A stretch of DNA of 64,000 nt from Sciurus carolinensis (GCF_902686445.1 NC_062221.1:34426575-34490574), one strand, 5' to 3'. Positions 33,976 through 47,848 are shown, counted from the stretch's first letter. Translations and numbers: made by a program. Notes: generated by a model from the sequence alone, not told the origin.

Positions 33976-35098
33976 CATTATTAGTGGAATTCATGTGAAG
34001 CGGCAGAAGGTATGGGGGAAAAGGGAGTTTTCTATATATCCCAATCTTTATGGTGATCTTCTTCTCTGGGCTACAACTTACACAAGCATTTCCTAAGTGT
34101 AGTCCCTCCCTTCCTCTCTTTCATCTATCCCCATCTCTTCTTGAGGTGTTCCCTATTTATTTCCTTGAAACTCAAACTCTGCTCAGCTTTTCTTGCTTTA
34201 TCATCCTTAGGTGAAATAAGAAGATTGTTAGGGACTATAAGGGGAATAGTGACCTTCCTCCAGCAGTACTTTCCCTGGAAAGTAGGCCTTTGTGAGGTAG
34301 AAGAACGTGGGCAGTGTATCACTGTGATTATTCTTCCTCTTCCACTGCCAGATCCCAAAGTGCATATTTCTCAGATCTTTATCATGACCAAAAACCCACA
34401 CAGTACAATAAACAATACATTACAAAGCACAAAAGTATACGATATGTGAGTGTGTTCATGGTAGTAGGGTTATTTATGGATGGAGAAGACCTGAGATGCA
34501 ATTGAGAAGGTAGAGAGCATAAAATTTCTCTTATTTTTTAAGATAAGAAGTGAGTCATTTTCTTGGTTAAGATTATCACATTACTAGGATAAGGAAAACC
34601 TACCCTAGGTAATTCAGAATAGCAAATGTCTAGATTGCATTGCTGGTTTCTGTGTGTGTGTGTTTGTGTGTGTGAGAGGGTATGTAAAAAACACATCAGA
34701 TTCAACTTGGAGAAGGCTAAGTTTTTTCCTAAATTAAAAGTTATTCAAATTGAAATAAAGATTAATTTTACTGTAACTAAACTTAGAAGGAATGAGAACA
34801 CTTAACAAAAATGCACCAGTTCATAAAATTAGAAGTATTTCTGTGGCTAATCACTTATAAGTGTCACGGTTCTAAGTTTTCTTAACTTTAGAATGAATTG
34901 ATAGAATTAGCCTGATTCATATTACAGAGTAAGTCCAAAATTTTAAGTTGATGGATAAAAGAGTAAAGTATATATTTCAAATTGTATTTGAAATATATCA
35001 GGCTATAAGTCAAATAGCTTATACCTTTACTTTGTATGTTGATGATGTATTTTAATACCTCTCTTCTCCTTCTGTTTTTAAATTTTTTTAAAAAATTC
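33976..35098. other. Spacer; 34000-34450 is less AT-rich and unclassified
   Basis: The first 450 bases are less AT-rich than the surroundings, with frames on both strands (34141-34449 plus, 34125-34358 minus) but no domain; they could be an old LTR or other repeat. A TG microsatellite lies at 34651-34674. The rest is plain. Confidence 0.4.
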
Positions 35099-35100
35099 TG

Positions 35101-35298
35101 CAGCTTGGCAGAGTGGCTCACGCTTGTAATCCCAATGGCATGGGAGACTGAGGCAGGAGGATTCCAAGTTTGAATCCAACTTGAATAATTTTTTGAGAAG
35201 TTGTCTCAAAATTAAAATACAAATGTGACTGAAGATTTTCCTTGTGGTGAAGGTCTTGACTAGATGGTATGAGGTCCTGGGTTCAATCACTGTTCATT
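35101..35298 (+). mobile_element. B1-dID type SINE, diverged
   Basis: The B1-like half gagtggctcacgcttgtaat, gactgaggcaggaggattcc is clear; the ID-like half ends gaggtcctgggttcaatcac. The tail position is taken by the compound microsatellite that follows. Confidence 0.8.
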
Positions 35299-35302
35299 CT
35301 CT

Positions 35303-35312
35303 CCCCCCCCCC

Positions 35313-35368
<56 letters not shown>

Positions 35369-35511
35369 TACACACACACATGAAAGAAGAGAAAGGGAAA
35401 AAAGGGAAAGGGGAGAAGGGAGTAAGAGAGGGAGGAAAAGAAAGTGAAGAAAAAAAGAGAGAAGAAAAAGAGAAAGAAAGAAGGAAGGAAAGAAAGAAAA
35501 AGAAAGAAAGT
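35303..35511 (+). repeat. Compound microsatellite (C)n-(CT)n-(AC)n-(GA/GAAA)n
   Basis: A run of C, about 16 CT units, about 16 AC units and a long purine-only tract of GAAA-type repeats follow one another. The purine strand runs about 130 bases with very few pyrimidines and could form triplex DNA. Open frames of 67-120 codons here are pure repeat translation. Confidence 0.92.
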
Positions 35512-35714
35512 TTAAACATGGGGTCATCAAAAACACATCTTTATTTTTCCTCGAATGCAGAAACTAAAGATGTATTTAGAGGGGAAAGAACACTAGTAAT
35601 GCTAAAAATGATTTTTTTGTTGTTTTCCTGACTGATCATCTAATAAAACAGAACAATATTAACAAAATAAGTCTTATTGGTATTTGTTATGAAAAGTGAG
35701 TTTTAATATATATA

Positions 35715-35752
<38 letters not shown>

Positions 35753-38537
35753 GGAGCGAGGGAGACATTAATTAAGTTAAAACTTGAAAATGTCTTTAAT
35801 GCTTACATATATAGTACAGATGAAGAATTAGACAGTACTTATATCATTATGAATGTCAAATGAACATATTTGCCTAGCAATAACAAAAACCAAAAATCTA
35901 CATTAGAAAAATTGAAGATAACTTGCAAGAGCTTAGACAGTGAACAATGATGTAGAAGTAAAACTTGAATGTGATTTGGAGGTTAGAAAGTTCAGTCTAT
36001 AATTAAATAAAGGTCTATAAGAATCTGTAAATATTAGCAAGGGAACTTACCATATTTTATCAATATTAGTATCCCATAGTTTCCTGGAGTCAGTGAATTT
36101 GGCATAAGGTATTCAGTAAATTGGAGCCTGCAAATCAAATCACCTTTTGGCACAATGCTAGCTACATGTGTTGAGTCATGGATAGATTCAAGGATATACA
36201 GGTTAAAAATTTTTGTTGCTTTCCTCCAAATGGTTACTTGAATTTAAAAAAAAAAAATCTTGTTTATCGGAGAAAATCTGTTAGTAGCAGTTAGAGGTAG
36301 TTCTAACCTTCAGTGCAGTATTAAATAAGGGTTGTCCTTTCCATTATAGATGCATCTACTAAAGTTTTCTGTTTAGTATGCATATATTTTTTAATTTTGA
36401 AGTTGTGGAGCCTGCCAACTTTCGTTCTTGGGCATTTTCTACTAAGTATGACTTACTTATATCCAGATTAATAGTTTATTCAAACTTTTCTTCATACACA
36501 TACATTGTCCTAATTAATTTACTACAGAAAATGTGGTATTCACTTTTCAAAAGTCAGACAAAATTATAATTTTTTCTTCCTCCCAATTTTACTTAGCAAG
36601 TCACAGAAAAATGTTTCTACAATTTGCCTTTATGTCATTCATTCAATGATAGCTAACATTCATATCTATATATCATTGACTTTGTTTTCCCAGAAGCTAA
36701 TTTATTACTTGATTTCATTAACTACCACCTTTCTTGGGTCCATTTGCCCAATAGTTACTTTAAAGGCACTAGAAACCAAATAGATAAAATAGGAACTATA
36801 ATAATGTCCACTATTTTGACTTATTATTGAAAGGAAAATAATTCAAAATAAAATGGTGCCTATATCATATCCCAACATTTTACTAAATGATCTTCTGTAG
36901 TTCATAATTGCAGGAATAAAAAAATAGAGTCATGGAGTTGGTAAGCCAGCAAAATTATTAAAATTTAGAGGATAAAGACTTTTTAGAAAATTGTCACATA
37001 CTCTATATACATTTTTGCTCTATCCCCCACACCCAACTTTCCTTCCTCATTTCTTCTGAATCATAAATTTTGATTACACTCTATATTTTATCACTGGCAC
37101 TTCTTTTCCTGTTTTAAATTTATTACTACAGAGTTTTGCTATTATATTAGGTTATTGTGCCCTTGGTCATTCAAGTAGATTCTGGTGGTTCTTGGAATGC
37201 AATATGCAAGACAAAATCCCCATCTGTTTTCTCTCATTTCTTGCTACATGAAACTGCATTTGGCATTCCAGATGGCTATACAGCATCTATTATCCTTTTG
37301 ACTGTAAGGGATTTTGCCATGTATATTATCCCACAGGAAAATATTGTAAGGCCTCTGTTTTACTTTTCTTTGTATTATTACTACCCCTTCTTTTCAGCTA
37401 AGTTTGTCAACTAACATTCAGTACCACATTTTATGGCAAGAAGGATACAGACATTAAATAACTTTCTTTTGCTTATCTGTAAGCAGCCTTCATTCTGTGA
37501 AAGAAAATTTTATTCTTGATGCTATAATTGAAGAGCAGTTTTTTAAGTAATATTTTCATTATAATTATTTATTAAATTGTATATTACAGTGTACTGGAAA
37601 TCAGTGAACATTAATTAAAATTTTTCCACTAGCTTGCTAGGTGGTATTGGAAAAGTCATTAATTTATGTAAATTTCTAATTTGTCATCCATGAAATTAAA
37701 TACTAGATTTTGGGGAAAAGTATGTATTCATATCTTTTGGTTTAGATAATTCTTTGACTAAGGTAAATTTTCTCAAATTGTGTTTTGACTTGAATACAGT
37801 ATAAATGTCAATTGAGCAAAAGAGCACTTAACCAAGTATTTTATGCCCAGTATTGTATTAATAAAGCTACAAAAGAAGCACAATTTCATGGATAAGAGAA
37901 ATCAATCTAATTGCAATAAAGGAAGATAGTAGGTATCAATTGACAAAACAGGTCATACTGAAATGACGACTACCAGATGTTCAAAGGAAAGAATGAATAT
38001 TATAGTTTGGACTAACTGGAAAATACTTCATAAAGGATTTACAACATAGATTCAAAAGACATGAAAGAATTTAATAAGAGACCACACAAATAGTGAGAGT
38101 TTGTGTGTTGCTAATGAAATCTTAAATAGAAGGTACACACTAACCAAAATAACATTTGTTTAACTTTTTACATTTTGAGTTTTTAGGAATTTTAATCGTT
38201 GTATTTTATTGCATTTTTTGCCAGATTGGTGAGATTAATCAGGTTAATTATTTGTAGTTTATCTACATGTTTCCTTTGTGAAGTAGCTATTCAATTTTGC
38301 TCATTTTCCTTTTTGTGATCTGTCTGCAATCATACAACATTCCTTTTCATATCTGAGGAAACCTTCTAGATATCCTGAAAGTATTCTAGAAATAACTTGG
38401 TGAATTGTGAAGAAAATAAAGTAACATTAACCTTATTATACTGCATACAGATGATTATTACTTACCATTTTGCATCACTTTCATTTACATGCCAGCTACC
38501 AAAGCTAAAGTTTTGAAGTAATAGTACCTCATTTTAT
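35512..38537. other. AT-rich spacer with a TA microsatellite
   Basis: A TA tract lies at 35706-35749. The 85-codon frame at 37157-37414 and the 63-codon frame at 36378-36569 have no recognisable motif. I see no other feature. Confidence 0.45.
35706..35749 (+). repeat. (TA)n microsatellite
   Basis: About 22 TA units with a single phase break. Confidence 0.95.
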
Positions 38538-38538
38538 T

Positions 38539-38626
38539 ATTTAATTACTTTTTGTGCTGCTGGGAATCATAGGGCCTTGTGCATTCTAGTCAAACTCTAC
38601 CACTGAGTGACATCTCCAACTCAGTG
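38539..38626 (-). mobile_element. ID SINE with imperfect 12-bp duplication
   Basis: The plus strand reads ttgtgctgctgggaatcata, agggccttgtgcattctag, ctaccactgagtgacatctc, the reverse of an ID core. Flanks CCTCATTTTATT (38527-38538) and CCCCATTTTATT (38627-38638) differ at one base. Confidence 0.83.
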
Positions 38627-38638
38627 CCCCATTTTATT

Positions 38639-41600
38639 GAATTCCACATACTTAAAGCATGCATGTGAAAGAGCTATTTATTAACTTATGGGAGTAAAAT
38701 ACATGTTTTTAAATTAAATGAATGTATGGAGCATGTGAAAGGAGATATGTTGTTAGTCATTCTCTAATGATCAATAAAATAATAATAATGAAATTGAATT
38801 ATGCATGTTATTGAAGTTAATATAGGTTTGAGGCAAGGATTTGTCTCATAGTAGATCTGTCATTCAAAGGAAATAGTTATTCTGAAAATGTTTGATTTTC
38901 TATAAATGAGAATTGTTATTGTAGAATTAAATTTAATAATGTCATTTTTATTCTCTGAAGACTGATAATAATATTTAAATAGCATGCTATAATTTTTAAG
39001 ATAATAAATAAATGAAATGTAGATATAATATAAGACATTCTTTTTAATAACTGATAACTAAACTAGGATTATAATTTGGGGATAAGGAGGAAAAATAATT
39101 GAAAATTTTATTTCCTACTAATACAAGAAAATAATTCAATGGCTAGGTAATGAGAGTTAAGATGACTTAGAAACTTCTTTAAAGCTCAGATATTTATATT
39201 TCACTTGTATTCAAATACTTACAATGCAAAATCTCTACCTAGTAAAAGTGAGAAATTAAATTCTACAAGAGAAAAGTGTGAGGTGGTATCTTTTCTTAAT
39301 GTTAACCAGTATGTATTCATGGAAAGGACAATTTTGAATTGTAGTATGAAAATCAATGAAATTAAATATTTTTTCTTAACAGAGACTGAAATAAACTCTG
39401 TGTTATATTGGAAAATACTCAGGAAAAACTGGTAAGATGGAAAAAATGATAAGAAACAAAGGAGGGATTCAATGATTTTGTAAGTGATGGTGGTTGATTA
39501 GAATAGAGCATTCAAATTCATAGCAGAATTTAGAAATGCATATCCAACCGCAGGTTAATTGAGCTAGTGGTCCTATAAATTTCTAGAAAATTAAATTATT
39601 GACATATATAATTTAAATATCAAATTATGCACATAAGTGTCTAAACAGGAATTTGAAAGTAAATAATTGAAAAAAATTTGAGAGTGATAATGAAATGGAT
39701 AAGGAAGTTGACATAATTAATAATAATTAAAACATACGGTACATAGAGTATAATTCTAACAACATCTAGATGTGTTCAACCATGTCAGTAAGTTCAATCT
39801 GTATGAACTATTATATATTCAATATATATTTGAACAAAAATTTTATCTGTCAGGAAAGGAATGATGTTTCATTCAAAATGATACAGATTGGCTTTCAGTT
39901 CACTTCAGTAGAACATCTATTTTTAAGAATTAATGCCATATTGGTTTCAATCAAAATGAACTTATTTTAACATAATTACTTTCACTATCATTGTGGTGAT
40001 TTTAATTATTTCTCTATAGGCAAATATATAGTAAGCAGACATTATTTCTCATATTTCAGGGGTGATTTGAAATAAAATGCAATGTTTCATTTTAATTATG
40101 TAACATGATTTTCAGCAATATAATAAATGATCAGAGAAGAAAACTACTGATCTGTGAAATGCTTTAAAATCAATCAGAGCATGTAAAAATAATTCACAAT
40201 CTAATGGATCTTAGTTGCTGTCCTCTTCTAGGCATTACATGTCTGCACTTGGCATTTGGCTTTGTGGAGGGGTCAATCACAAAATAGTAGGTATGCTCTG
40301 GTTATTCAGTGGTGTATTACTTTTAGGCCCATGATAAGTATCCAGGAGATTATATCCTCCTCATGTATGCAGATATTTAGAAATCTGGGAAGTTAGTCCA
40401 TGGCCTTGACTTCAAGTCTGGTCTGGGTTAAGAATGATGATTTTAACTCAATTTATTTATACTTTATTTTACTACTTAGCCACTGAATGAAGAGAAGAAA
40501 GGATATATGAAAATACTGAAAAGTAAGTGAAATGGAAATCTGAATCCTTCCAATTTCTTACAAATAAAGTTGTAAATGTTGGGAACTGTACAGAAGGATG
40601 AGATAAAAATTCTGAGCGGCACATTATTTATGAATACTATATTTACTAGCATGATTTTTGAGAAATATATAAAATTTTCTTTTAGAATAAATTGATCATT
40701 ACAAATAATTATAATAAACTTAGAGGTCTAATCCAAATAAAGTGTCCTATTCATGCCCAATAATTAGTATTTTTTTAAAAAGGTAATGTAAAAAAGAAAA
40801 TTTAAATTAAGCTATATTAACCAACTGCTGTGCAATAATGTGAAATTAACTCATTCATGACTAATATTTTATCTTATTCATATAATGAACTTTAGCACAT
40901 TAAAGTCTTGTGTCTTCAAATAATAGAAAGATGAATGTAAAATACATCAACTCTCTGCAAGTCACACAAGTACAGGAGTACACACAATAACATTTTATCC
41001 TGTAGGTTTCCATTTGGCTCAGTTTGGCCATAGCCTCCACCTTGGAAGGAATTTATAGGCAAAAACCACAATTTGAGTCAGAGTTGACTCTCATACATCC
41101 ATTACCTCATGAAAAGCTCCAAATTCTTTTCTACCAGAATCTCCTAATGATGATGACAAGCTTTTGCTGCCATTTTCATGATTTTGAAAAGCTAGCAACC
41201 ATCACACTTATTTTAAAAATTTCCATTAAGACAAAAACTATCTAGTTGTTCTTCGTTTATTTAGACTATAATATATGATTTAATGATGCTGGTGTTTTAT
41301 TACTATTGCTAATACTAAATGGCATACTAGCTTACTAGTATAATATTTTATTAATGTTCTATTACTACTACTGTTCTTGTTAAAAATTTCCATGGGTTGT
41401 GGTTGGTCTTTTCTAGTCCAATCTTTCCAAATGCTCTGATGTTTTTAGTGTATGATTTTCACAATATAGGGTATTCAGAAAAACATTATATAATATTATA
41501 GAAGAATGTGTAAATATCAGTCTGTGTATCAGGTATGATTAGGTGAAGGAAATAGGAATCACTTAAGGTATCTTAAAGTTGAGTGATTTAATACAGTATT

Positions 41601-43383
41601 TGTGTGTATATAAATGTTGGAAAGTTGAAAAATATAGTCTTGACTCCAACAATGAGCTTTAGAAGTGAAATGATTAGATTATAAAAAAGGTAGTCTAGTC
41701 TTATATAAAATGCCAGAACAATACAGAATTGAACCTAAAGATAATATACTTCTTAGGCCTCCAGGAAATTTTGCTGGAACTCAACCTTGCCAAAGCCAAA
41801 GCTGCAAATTATTCTCATCACAGAAATTAGAGAATCTATCTATCACTTAGATTAAGAAGCCAAAATGAGAAATTGAGAAATCACCATCAACATCAATTTC
41901 ATGACATTCAGGAAGAACACTGGAGTTTAGAAATTGTAACCATTGTGCAGAGAACAAACCCTTTTATACGACTAGAAATCAAATTTTTTCTTGTGTTAAG
42001 GACATTGGAGTACAGAAATGGGAGCCTTTTTTGCAGTCCCTTTGAATAACCAGGCTTGCCACCAGAAACAGAAAAAAAGGGGAGAGCAAATTACCTCTTG
42101 CTCTCTACGCACTTCTAAATGTTATGAAAGAGCAACTGTTCTCAACCTGAAAACTAGCAGTGGGATATCTATTGCATGTAACCTTCAAGTTTCTGTGTTC
42201 TTAAATTAGAATAATAGAAACAAAAGCTGAAAGGAACAAACATGCAACACAATATATACATGTTTGGACATAGCTATACTAGAAGACAAAATAATCAGAT
42301 GCTTGTATCTGCACATAATGAGTGAGTTTGTGTTCCAGCAACCTATAAAGACAGAAGCCATTCCTCTAACACATGGTCTCACAAATATCTCATTCAGATG
42401 TGCTGTCCCAATGAATACCTATCCTAAAAAATGAGGCAGACTGCATGACCAAAACATTATTCCAGTGCTGGAATTCCAGCACAGGCACATGGCAATGCAC
42501 AATTGAGGTTTTATTAGTGACATTATAGAGGGTGCTGTAATAGAGATGTCCTCAGCCATTGCAATAAAAATTTGCATTTTCAGTTAATGACTTTCAAATT
42601 AAAATAAGATTAAATAGGTTTATCTGTTTATTTCTTTTTAACTACTGTACCAAGCCTTTTTTTCTACTTTGGGTTCTAAAAACTTTGGGTTACACTTGAA
42701 GTTTAATTTTATGTATATATCTAGATCTAATAAATATATCTAATATTATATTAAATGTTAGGAAAATTTATATAATTTTATACTTATAACTATAGTTATA
42801 TATAATATGTATTATACAAAATATATAACTTATGAATATCATATATTTTTAGAAATATATATGAATCATTTATATAAAATATTTTTGATACCTTTATATA
42901 TATATAATTTGTGTTATTCAAATTAGCACATTTTTGTCACTTTTCCTTCTATAAGTATTTGCAGAACACTTAGGTATAGTAAGACTCCACACAACCACAT
43001 GGATTTATTTTGATAAATAAAAGTATGTCTGTAACAATTTCAAACATATACAGCTCTGTCTCTAATCCTTCGTGACACATATGTTCCTGTATTTACAGGA
43101 TAGACTTAAAATAAATGATCACACAGCAATTATAAACATGAAACAGGAAAAGCACTTGTTTTACTTCATTTTGGTTTTCTAAACGGATATATGCAGCAAT
43201 TATTTGTGTTGAGATTTTAAAAATCTAGACTTGTTCAGTCTTTCATATCTATGATATTCTTATTGTCATTGCATTTTGCTTTCAGTTATCATTAAATCCA
43301 GTCATTCAGACTAAAAAGTAAATGCAGATACAGAAGTAATAAAATTTCTTCAAAAGTAGAATATTCACTGACTTACTCTATTA
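38639..43383. other. AT-rich spacer, no recognised gene
   Basis: Short frames at 39205-39435, 39770-39970, 41024-41245 and 42018-42209 carry no domain. A TA-rich stretch covers 42712-42910. The block 42320-42560 is less AT-rich but not recognised. Old L1 debris may be hidden here. Confidence 0.4.
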
Positions 43384-43388
43384 ACATT

Positions 43389-43819
43389 AGTTATGGTTTA
43401 GATATGTGGTTTCCCCCAAAAGCTCATGTGTGAAATAATAAGCTTTAGAGCTGAAATGATTGGGTTATGATAGACTACCAATCAGTAAATTTATCCCCTG
43501 GTAGGGATTAACTGGATGGTAACAGTAGACAGGTCGGGTGGGCTGGACGTGGTAGGTTCCTGGGAGTGTGCTTTTGGGGTTTATATTTTGTGCTTATTGA
43601 GCAGAGTTCTCTCTGTTTCCTGGTGTGATCTCTTGATCTGCTTTCATTCACCACACTCTTCAGCCATGATGTTCTGTCTCACCTTGAGTCCTGAGAAGTG
43701 GAGCCGGCTACTGCTGGACTGAGACCTCTGAAACTGTGAGTCCCCAAATACATTTTCCTCCTCTAAAGTTGTTCTTGTCAGATCTTTTGGTAACAGCAGT
43801 GAAAAAGATAACTAAAACA
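43389..43819 (+). mobile_element. MaLR-type solo LTR, perfect ACATT duplication
   Basis: The 431-bp unit runs from AGTTATGGTTTAG (TG decayed to AG) to ATAACTAAAACA, with ACATT on both sides (43384-43388, 43820-43824), the 5-bp size usual for ERVL-MaLR. It is the uninterrupted counterpart of the LTR at 10193-11083; both share cccccaaaagctcatgtgtg and the closing segment. A modified polyadenylation region (ccccaaatacattttcc) lies about 75 bases before the end. Confidence 0.85.
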
Positions 43820-43824
43820 ACATT

Positions 43825-44726
43825 TTATAATGACTAATTTATATATGCTAGAAAAAATAATGATGAGAGTATTCTAAGTTTCACAAGATAACCTGTAGAA
43901 TTTCATTTTATATAAACTTATTAAGTTATATTATAAAGTTTCTTTCAAATCATGTATCTTTGCCTGGGAGGATTTCTAACTAAATCAGTTATTAGAGATT
44001 TAATCTAAAAACCTGATAAAATCATAATTCATAATGCAAACTAAAGGAGAATAGAAAATACTAAAGAATGAGTGGCTGATTTTTCTCATGCTTTCCTTTA
44101 CTCAATACTGATTATTTTGTCAGATTTAAATTAGAAGAGAAGAGAACTTAATATTTACATGAACTTTGCCTTTTCTCATTGTTTGTCCTTCAGTGTCTCT
44201 ATCTTTTCAAAACGAAGTTCTGTGAGTATAAGCCACTGAATATAATAAGGATATTTTTATCAGGATGTTTTCTAAGGTCTCTGAGTATCTCTGAAACTAA
44301 TAGATTTTATAAGATATAATCTTAACACACTTTCCATCAAAAATAAAATGATTTATCAAGACTGCATAATCCTGCCAATTGTTCAGACCCTACAATTACA
44401 TTGATGAATATATGATTATCTCTCAGGGAGCAATGAAAATCATGTACTTAGAAAACTATGTCATAACGTGATAAAATTTTGTATTTTAAGGACATTCATA
44501 AAATATATTGATATTTTAAACACGATCTTATATTTATCACAAATTTAGCTTTTTAGGCATGGTTTGGAAAAAGGTAGACTACTTATTTCTTTAAACACTT
44601 ATATGAATGAGAAAAATATTTGTCATAGTAGTGTATGACATGAGTGTTGGAATTATTATTCCTATATAGTTATGTTTGATGATACTTGGATATTTAGTGA
44701 GAAAGTAATTTTTTATTTAATTTGTT
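43825..44726. other. AT-rich spacer, no recognised feature
   Basis: I see nothing beyond ordinary AT-rich DNA. Confidence 0.5.
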
Positions 44727-44742
44727 CATGACTCAATCTTTG

Positions 44743-44830
44743 TTTTTTTTTTTTGCAGTACTGGGGATCGAACTCAGGGCCTTGTGCTTGCAAGGCAAGC
44801 ACTCTACCAGCTGAGCTATCTCCCCAGCCC
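44743..44830 (-). mobile_element. ID SINE, young, perfect 16-bp target duplication
   Basis: On the minus strand it reads as a full ID body with box A tagctcagctgg and box B agttcgatccc and a short A tail. CATGACTCAATCTTTG flanks it (44727-44742, 44831-44846) without mismatch. Together with the 17490-17594 copy it is among the most recent insertions in the window. Confidence 0.94.
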
Positions 44831-44846
44831 CATGACTCAATCTTTG

Positions 44847-46684
44847 AAAGAAAAGTTTCTCATTTTACAATCTTGCTAATAATAATAATTATTTTACAAC
44901 CTTGGAAATATAATAATTACCATTTTACAATCTTGGTAATATAATAATTTCTCTCTGATAATGAAGGGCCTGTTCCTTACCTTTCTATACCCAGAGGATG
45001 ATACAGAATTCTCCTCGCATACCATTTTCCTCCTGTGAACTGATGTAATATATATCATGCAATCCAGAACAAACCCTTCCTTTTTGTAAGCTGGCAATAT
45101 TGAGGATTTATGACAGCTACTCCCTCTTGCTAGTGAAGGGAGAAAAAGGCTCAAGATGTTTTAAAATCAAGTATAAATCAAAGCTAGTGAAAGGCAAAAG
45201 TTGAAAAAATGCTGTAGTCATATCAAATACTCAAACATTTGTGAGTATTTCTTTTTATACCTTCACCATATGGTGGAGAGCAGAAATAAGAAAAAATAAA
45301 ATCACAATCCATAATTTCAATGGACTTTACAGATCTTATCATTAGTAACAGCAGAAGTAGCTGAACGCATTTGAGGTGATTTAGAACAAATCAACTTTCC
45401 TTTTCCTGAGATTTTTACACTCAATAGGAACTTTAGAGAAGAAAAGCAGTTGTATGGAAAGGGTAGAAACTTTGATGCCTGAGGTCTATGTTTCAATTCT
45501 GGGCTCAGTGCATACTTACTTCTGATACTTAATGCAAATTACTCAGCCAATCAGAATCATCCTGTGTGCTGCTATATATCTGCATTTCACTTACAGAGAA
45601 AAAAATACCAATAAAACAATACCACTATGACCATCAAATTTTACTTCAGAAGATCTATCATACTTAAAAATTATAAATAGTTTGGATTGAACAATTCAAA
45701 AAAGAAACTCCATTACTGAATGGCAGACTACACAAGGACAACAGTGAGTTATGTCTGTTGATCCTCCCCTTTTTAGAGATTCCAGCAGAGTTCCTCTTTT
45801 GAAATGTATGCAATTATGAAGAGATGAGAGTTAAATATATCCATTTTTATTAAAACTGAATTTTCCTATTATGTTTTTTCATGGTCTCTACATCTCTATC
45901 TTAGGGAGTAATATATGTCAGAGCAATTTTCTTATTGAATAAGAGTTCAGTGTTCTATTAAGTAGCTTTACAGTATGTCAAGTTAGCTGTGTCAAGTTTC
46001 CTTTATGTTCTACTGGAAGGAAATGTAGCACATAGTTGAAAGAGCAGTAAATATTAACATAATGAATAGTATTTTGATATATCAGGTAAATAATTAACAC
46101 TATTCTTACTTATACTTTATTTCTATAATTTTTTTATTATGTGGAACGCTATTAGTAATATTCAGTCATGTTTCACAATGGCACTAACATAGAATTAGTG
46201 GTTTTTGTGACATTTTAATAAATGCTAGTATTTTGCATGCACTGTTATATTTTACATGTTAAGATAAAATATGCAATCCAATCAAACTGCATATATTTGC
46301 TAACTTGACCATTCACTCAACAAACTATAATTTTAAACATATTTTCCAAATACTGAATGCAAAGAGATGTTGCAGAAAATACAAATAATGAGAGCATCTA
46401 ATAATATACAGTGTTTTTGATTTTTTCATATCTTCATTCTTCTTATACATTTCTTTTTAAAAATATTATAATGACCTCACATTACTCTGGCTCTTTCCAC
46501 TTGAATCGTTAAATTGAAAGTTTGCTATTTTTTGACTATCAGTGCACCATTTCTTGATACATTCAGACATGCAGCAGATCCTATTAAAGCAGTTGGTTGA
46601 ATGTCACAAAAAGTTAAATTTTAAATAAAAAAACACAATTTAATATCCTAAGGAAAATAGACTTTCAAATATATTTTTAAAATT
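44847..46684. other. AT-rich spacer, no recognised gene
   Basis: An imperfect local repeat of the unit ttttacaaycttg...aataat occurs at 44864-44950. The antisense 86-codon frame at 44894-45154 shows no domain. Nothing else is recognised. Confidence 0.45.
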
Positions 46685-47848
46685 TGGTATTGGTCCCAAA
46701 ATAGACAGGTAGATCAATGGTACAGAATAGAGGACATGGACACAAACCCAAATAAATACAATTTTCTCATACTAGACAAAGGTTCCAACAATATGCAATG
46801 GAGAAAAGATAGCCTCTTCAACAAATGGTGCTGGGAAAACTGGAAAACTATATGCAATAGAATGAAACTAAAGCCCTATCTCTCACCCTACACAAAACTC
46901 AACTCAAAATGGATCAAGGACCTCGGAATCAGACCAGAGACCCTGCATCTTATAGAAGAAAAAGTAGGTCCAAATCTTCAACTTGTTGGCTCAGGATCAG
47001 ATTTCCTTAACAGGACTCCCATAGCACAAGAAATAAAAGCAAGAATAAACAACTGGGATAGATTCAAACTAAAAAGCTTTCTCTCAGCAAAGGAAACTAT
47101 CAGAAATGTGAAGAGAGAGCCTACAGAGTGGGAGAATATCTTTGCCAACCATACCTCAGATAGAGCGCTAATTTCCAGAATCTATAAAGAACTCAAAAAA
47201 CTCTACACGAAGAATACAAATAATCCAATCAACAAATGGGCTAAGGAAATGAACAGACACTTCACAGAAGAAGATGTACAAGTAATCACCAGATATATGA
47301 AAAAATGTTCAACATCCCTAGTAATAAGGGAAATGCAAATCAAAACTACCCTAAGATTTCATCTCACCCCAATTAGAATGGCGATTATCAAGAATACAAG
47401 CAACAATAGGTGTTGGCGAGGATGTGGTGAAAAAGGAACACTCATACATTGCTGGTGGGGTTGCAAATTAGTGCAACCACTCTGGAAAGCAGTGTGGAGA
47501 TTCCTCAGAAAGCTTGGAATGGAAACACCATTTGACCCAGCTATCCCACTCCTTGGCCTATACCCAAAGGACTTAAAATCAGCATACTACAGAGATACAG
47601 CCACATCAATGTTCATTGCTGCTCAATTCACCATAGCCAGATTGTGGAACCAACCTAGATGCCCTTCAGTTGATGAATGGATAAAGAAACTGTGGCATAT
47701 TTATACAATGGAATATTACTCTGCAATGAAGAATGATAAAATTATGGCATTTGTAGGCAAATGGTCGAAATTGGAGAATATCATGCTAAGTGAGATAAGC
47801 CAATCTCAAAAAACTAAAGGACGAATGATCTCGCTGATAAGCGGATGA
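46685..47848 (+). pseudogene. L1 ORF2 protein, C-terminal fragment
   Basis: ORF2 encodes the endonuclease and reverse transcriptase of L1. Only the C-terminal part remains: the frame is open from the truncation point, with the first Met at 46736, and runs 370 codons from there to TGA. Counting from that Met, the cysteine-rich motif C-x3-C-x7-H-x4-C is complete at residues 226-243 (CWRGC, then H238, C243). Endonuclease and reverse-transcriptase catalytic regions lie upstream of the truncation and are missing, so this is not an active element. Confidence 0.92.

Noticed and set aside
35269..35631. 120-codon frame and three overlapping frames
   Set aside because: Translation of CT, AC and GAAA microsatellites.
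44743..44830. tRNA gene on the minus strand
   Set aside because: Same reasons; perfect 16-bp duplication and A tail mark it as an ID SINE.
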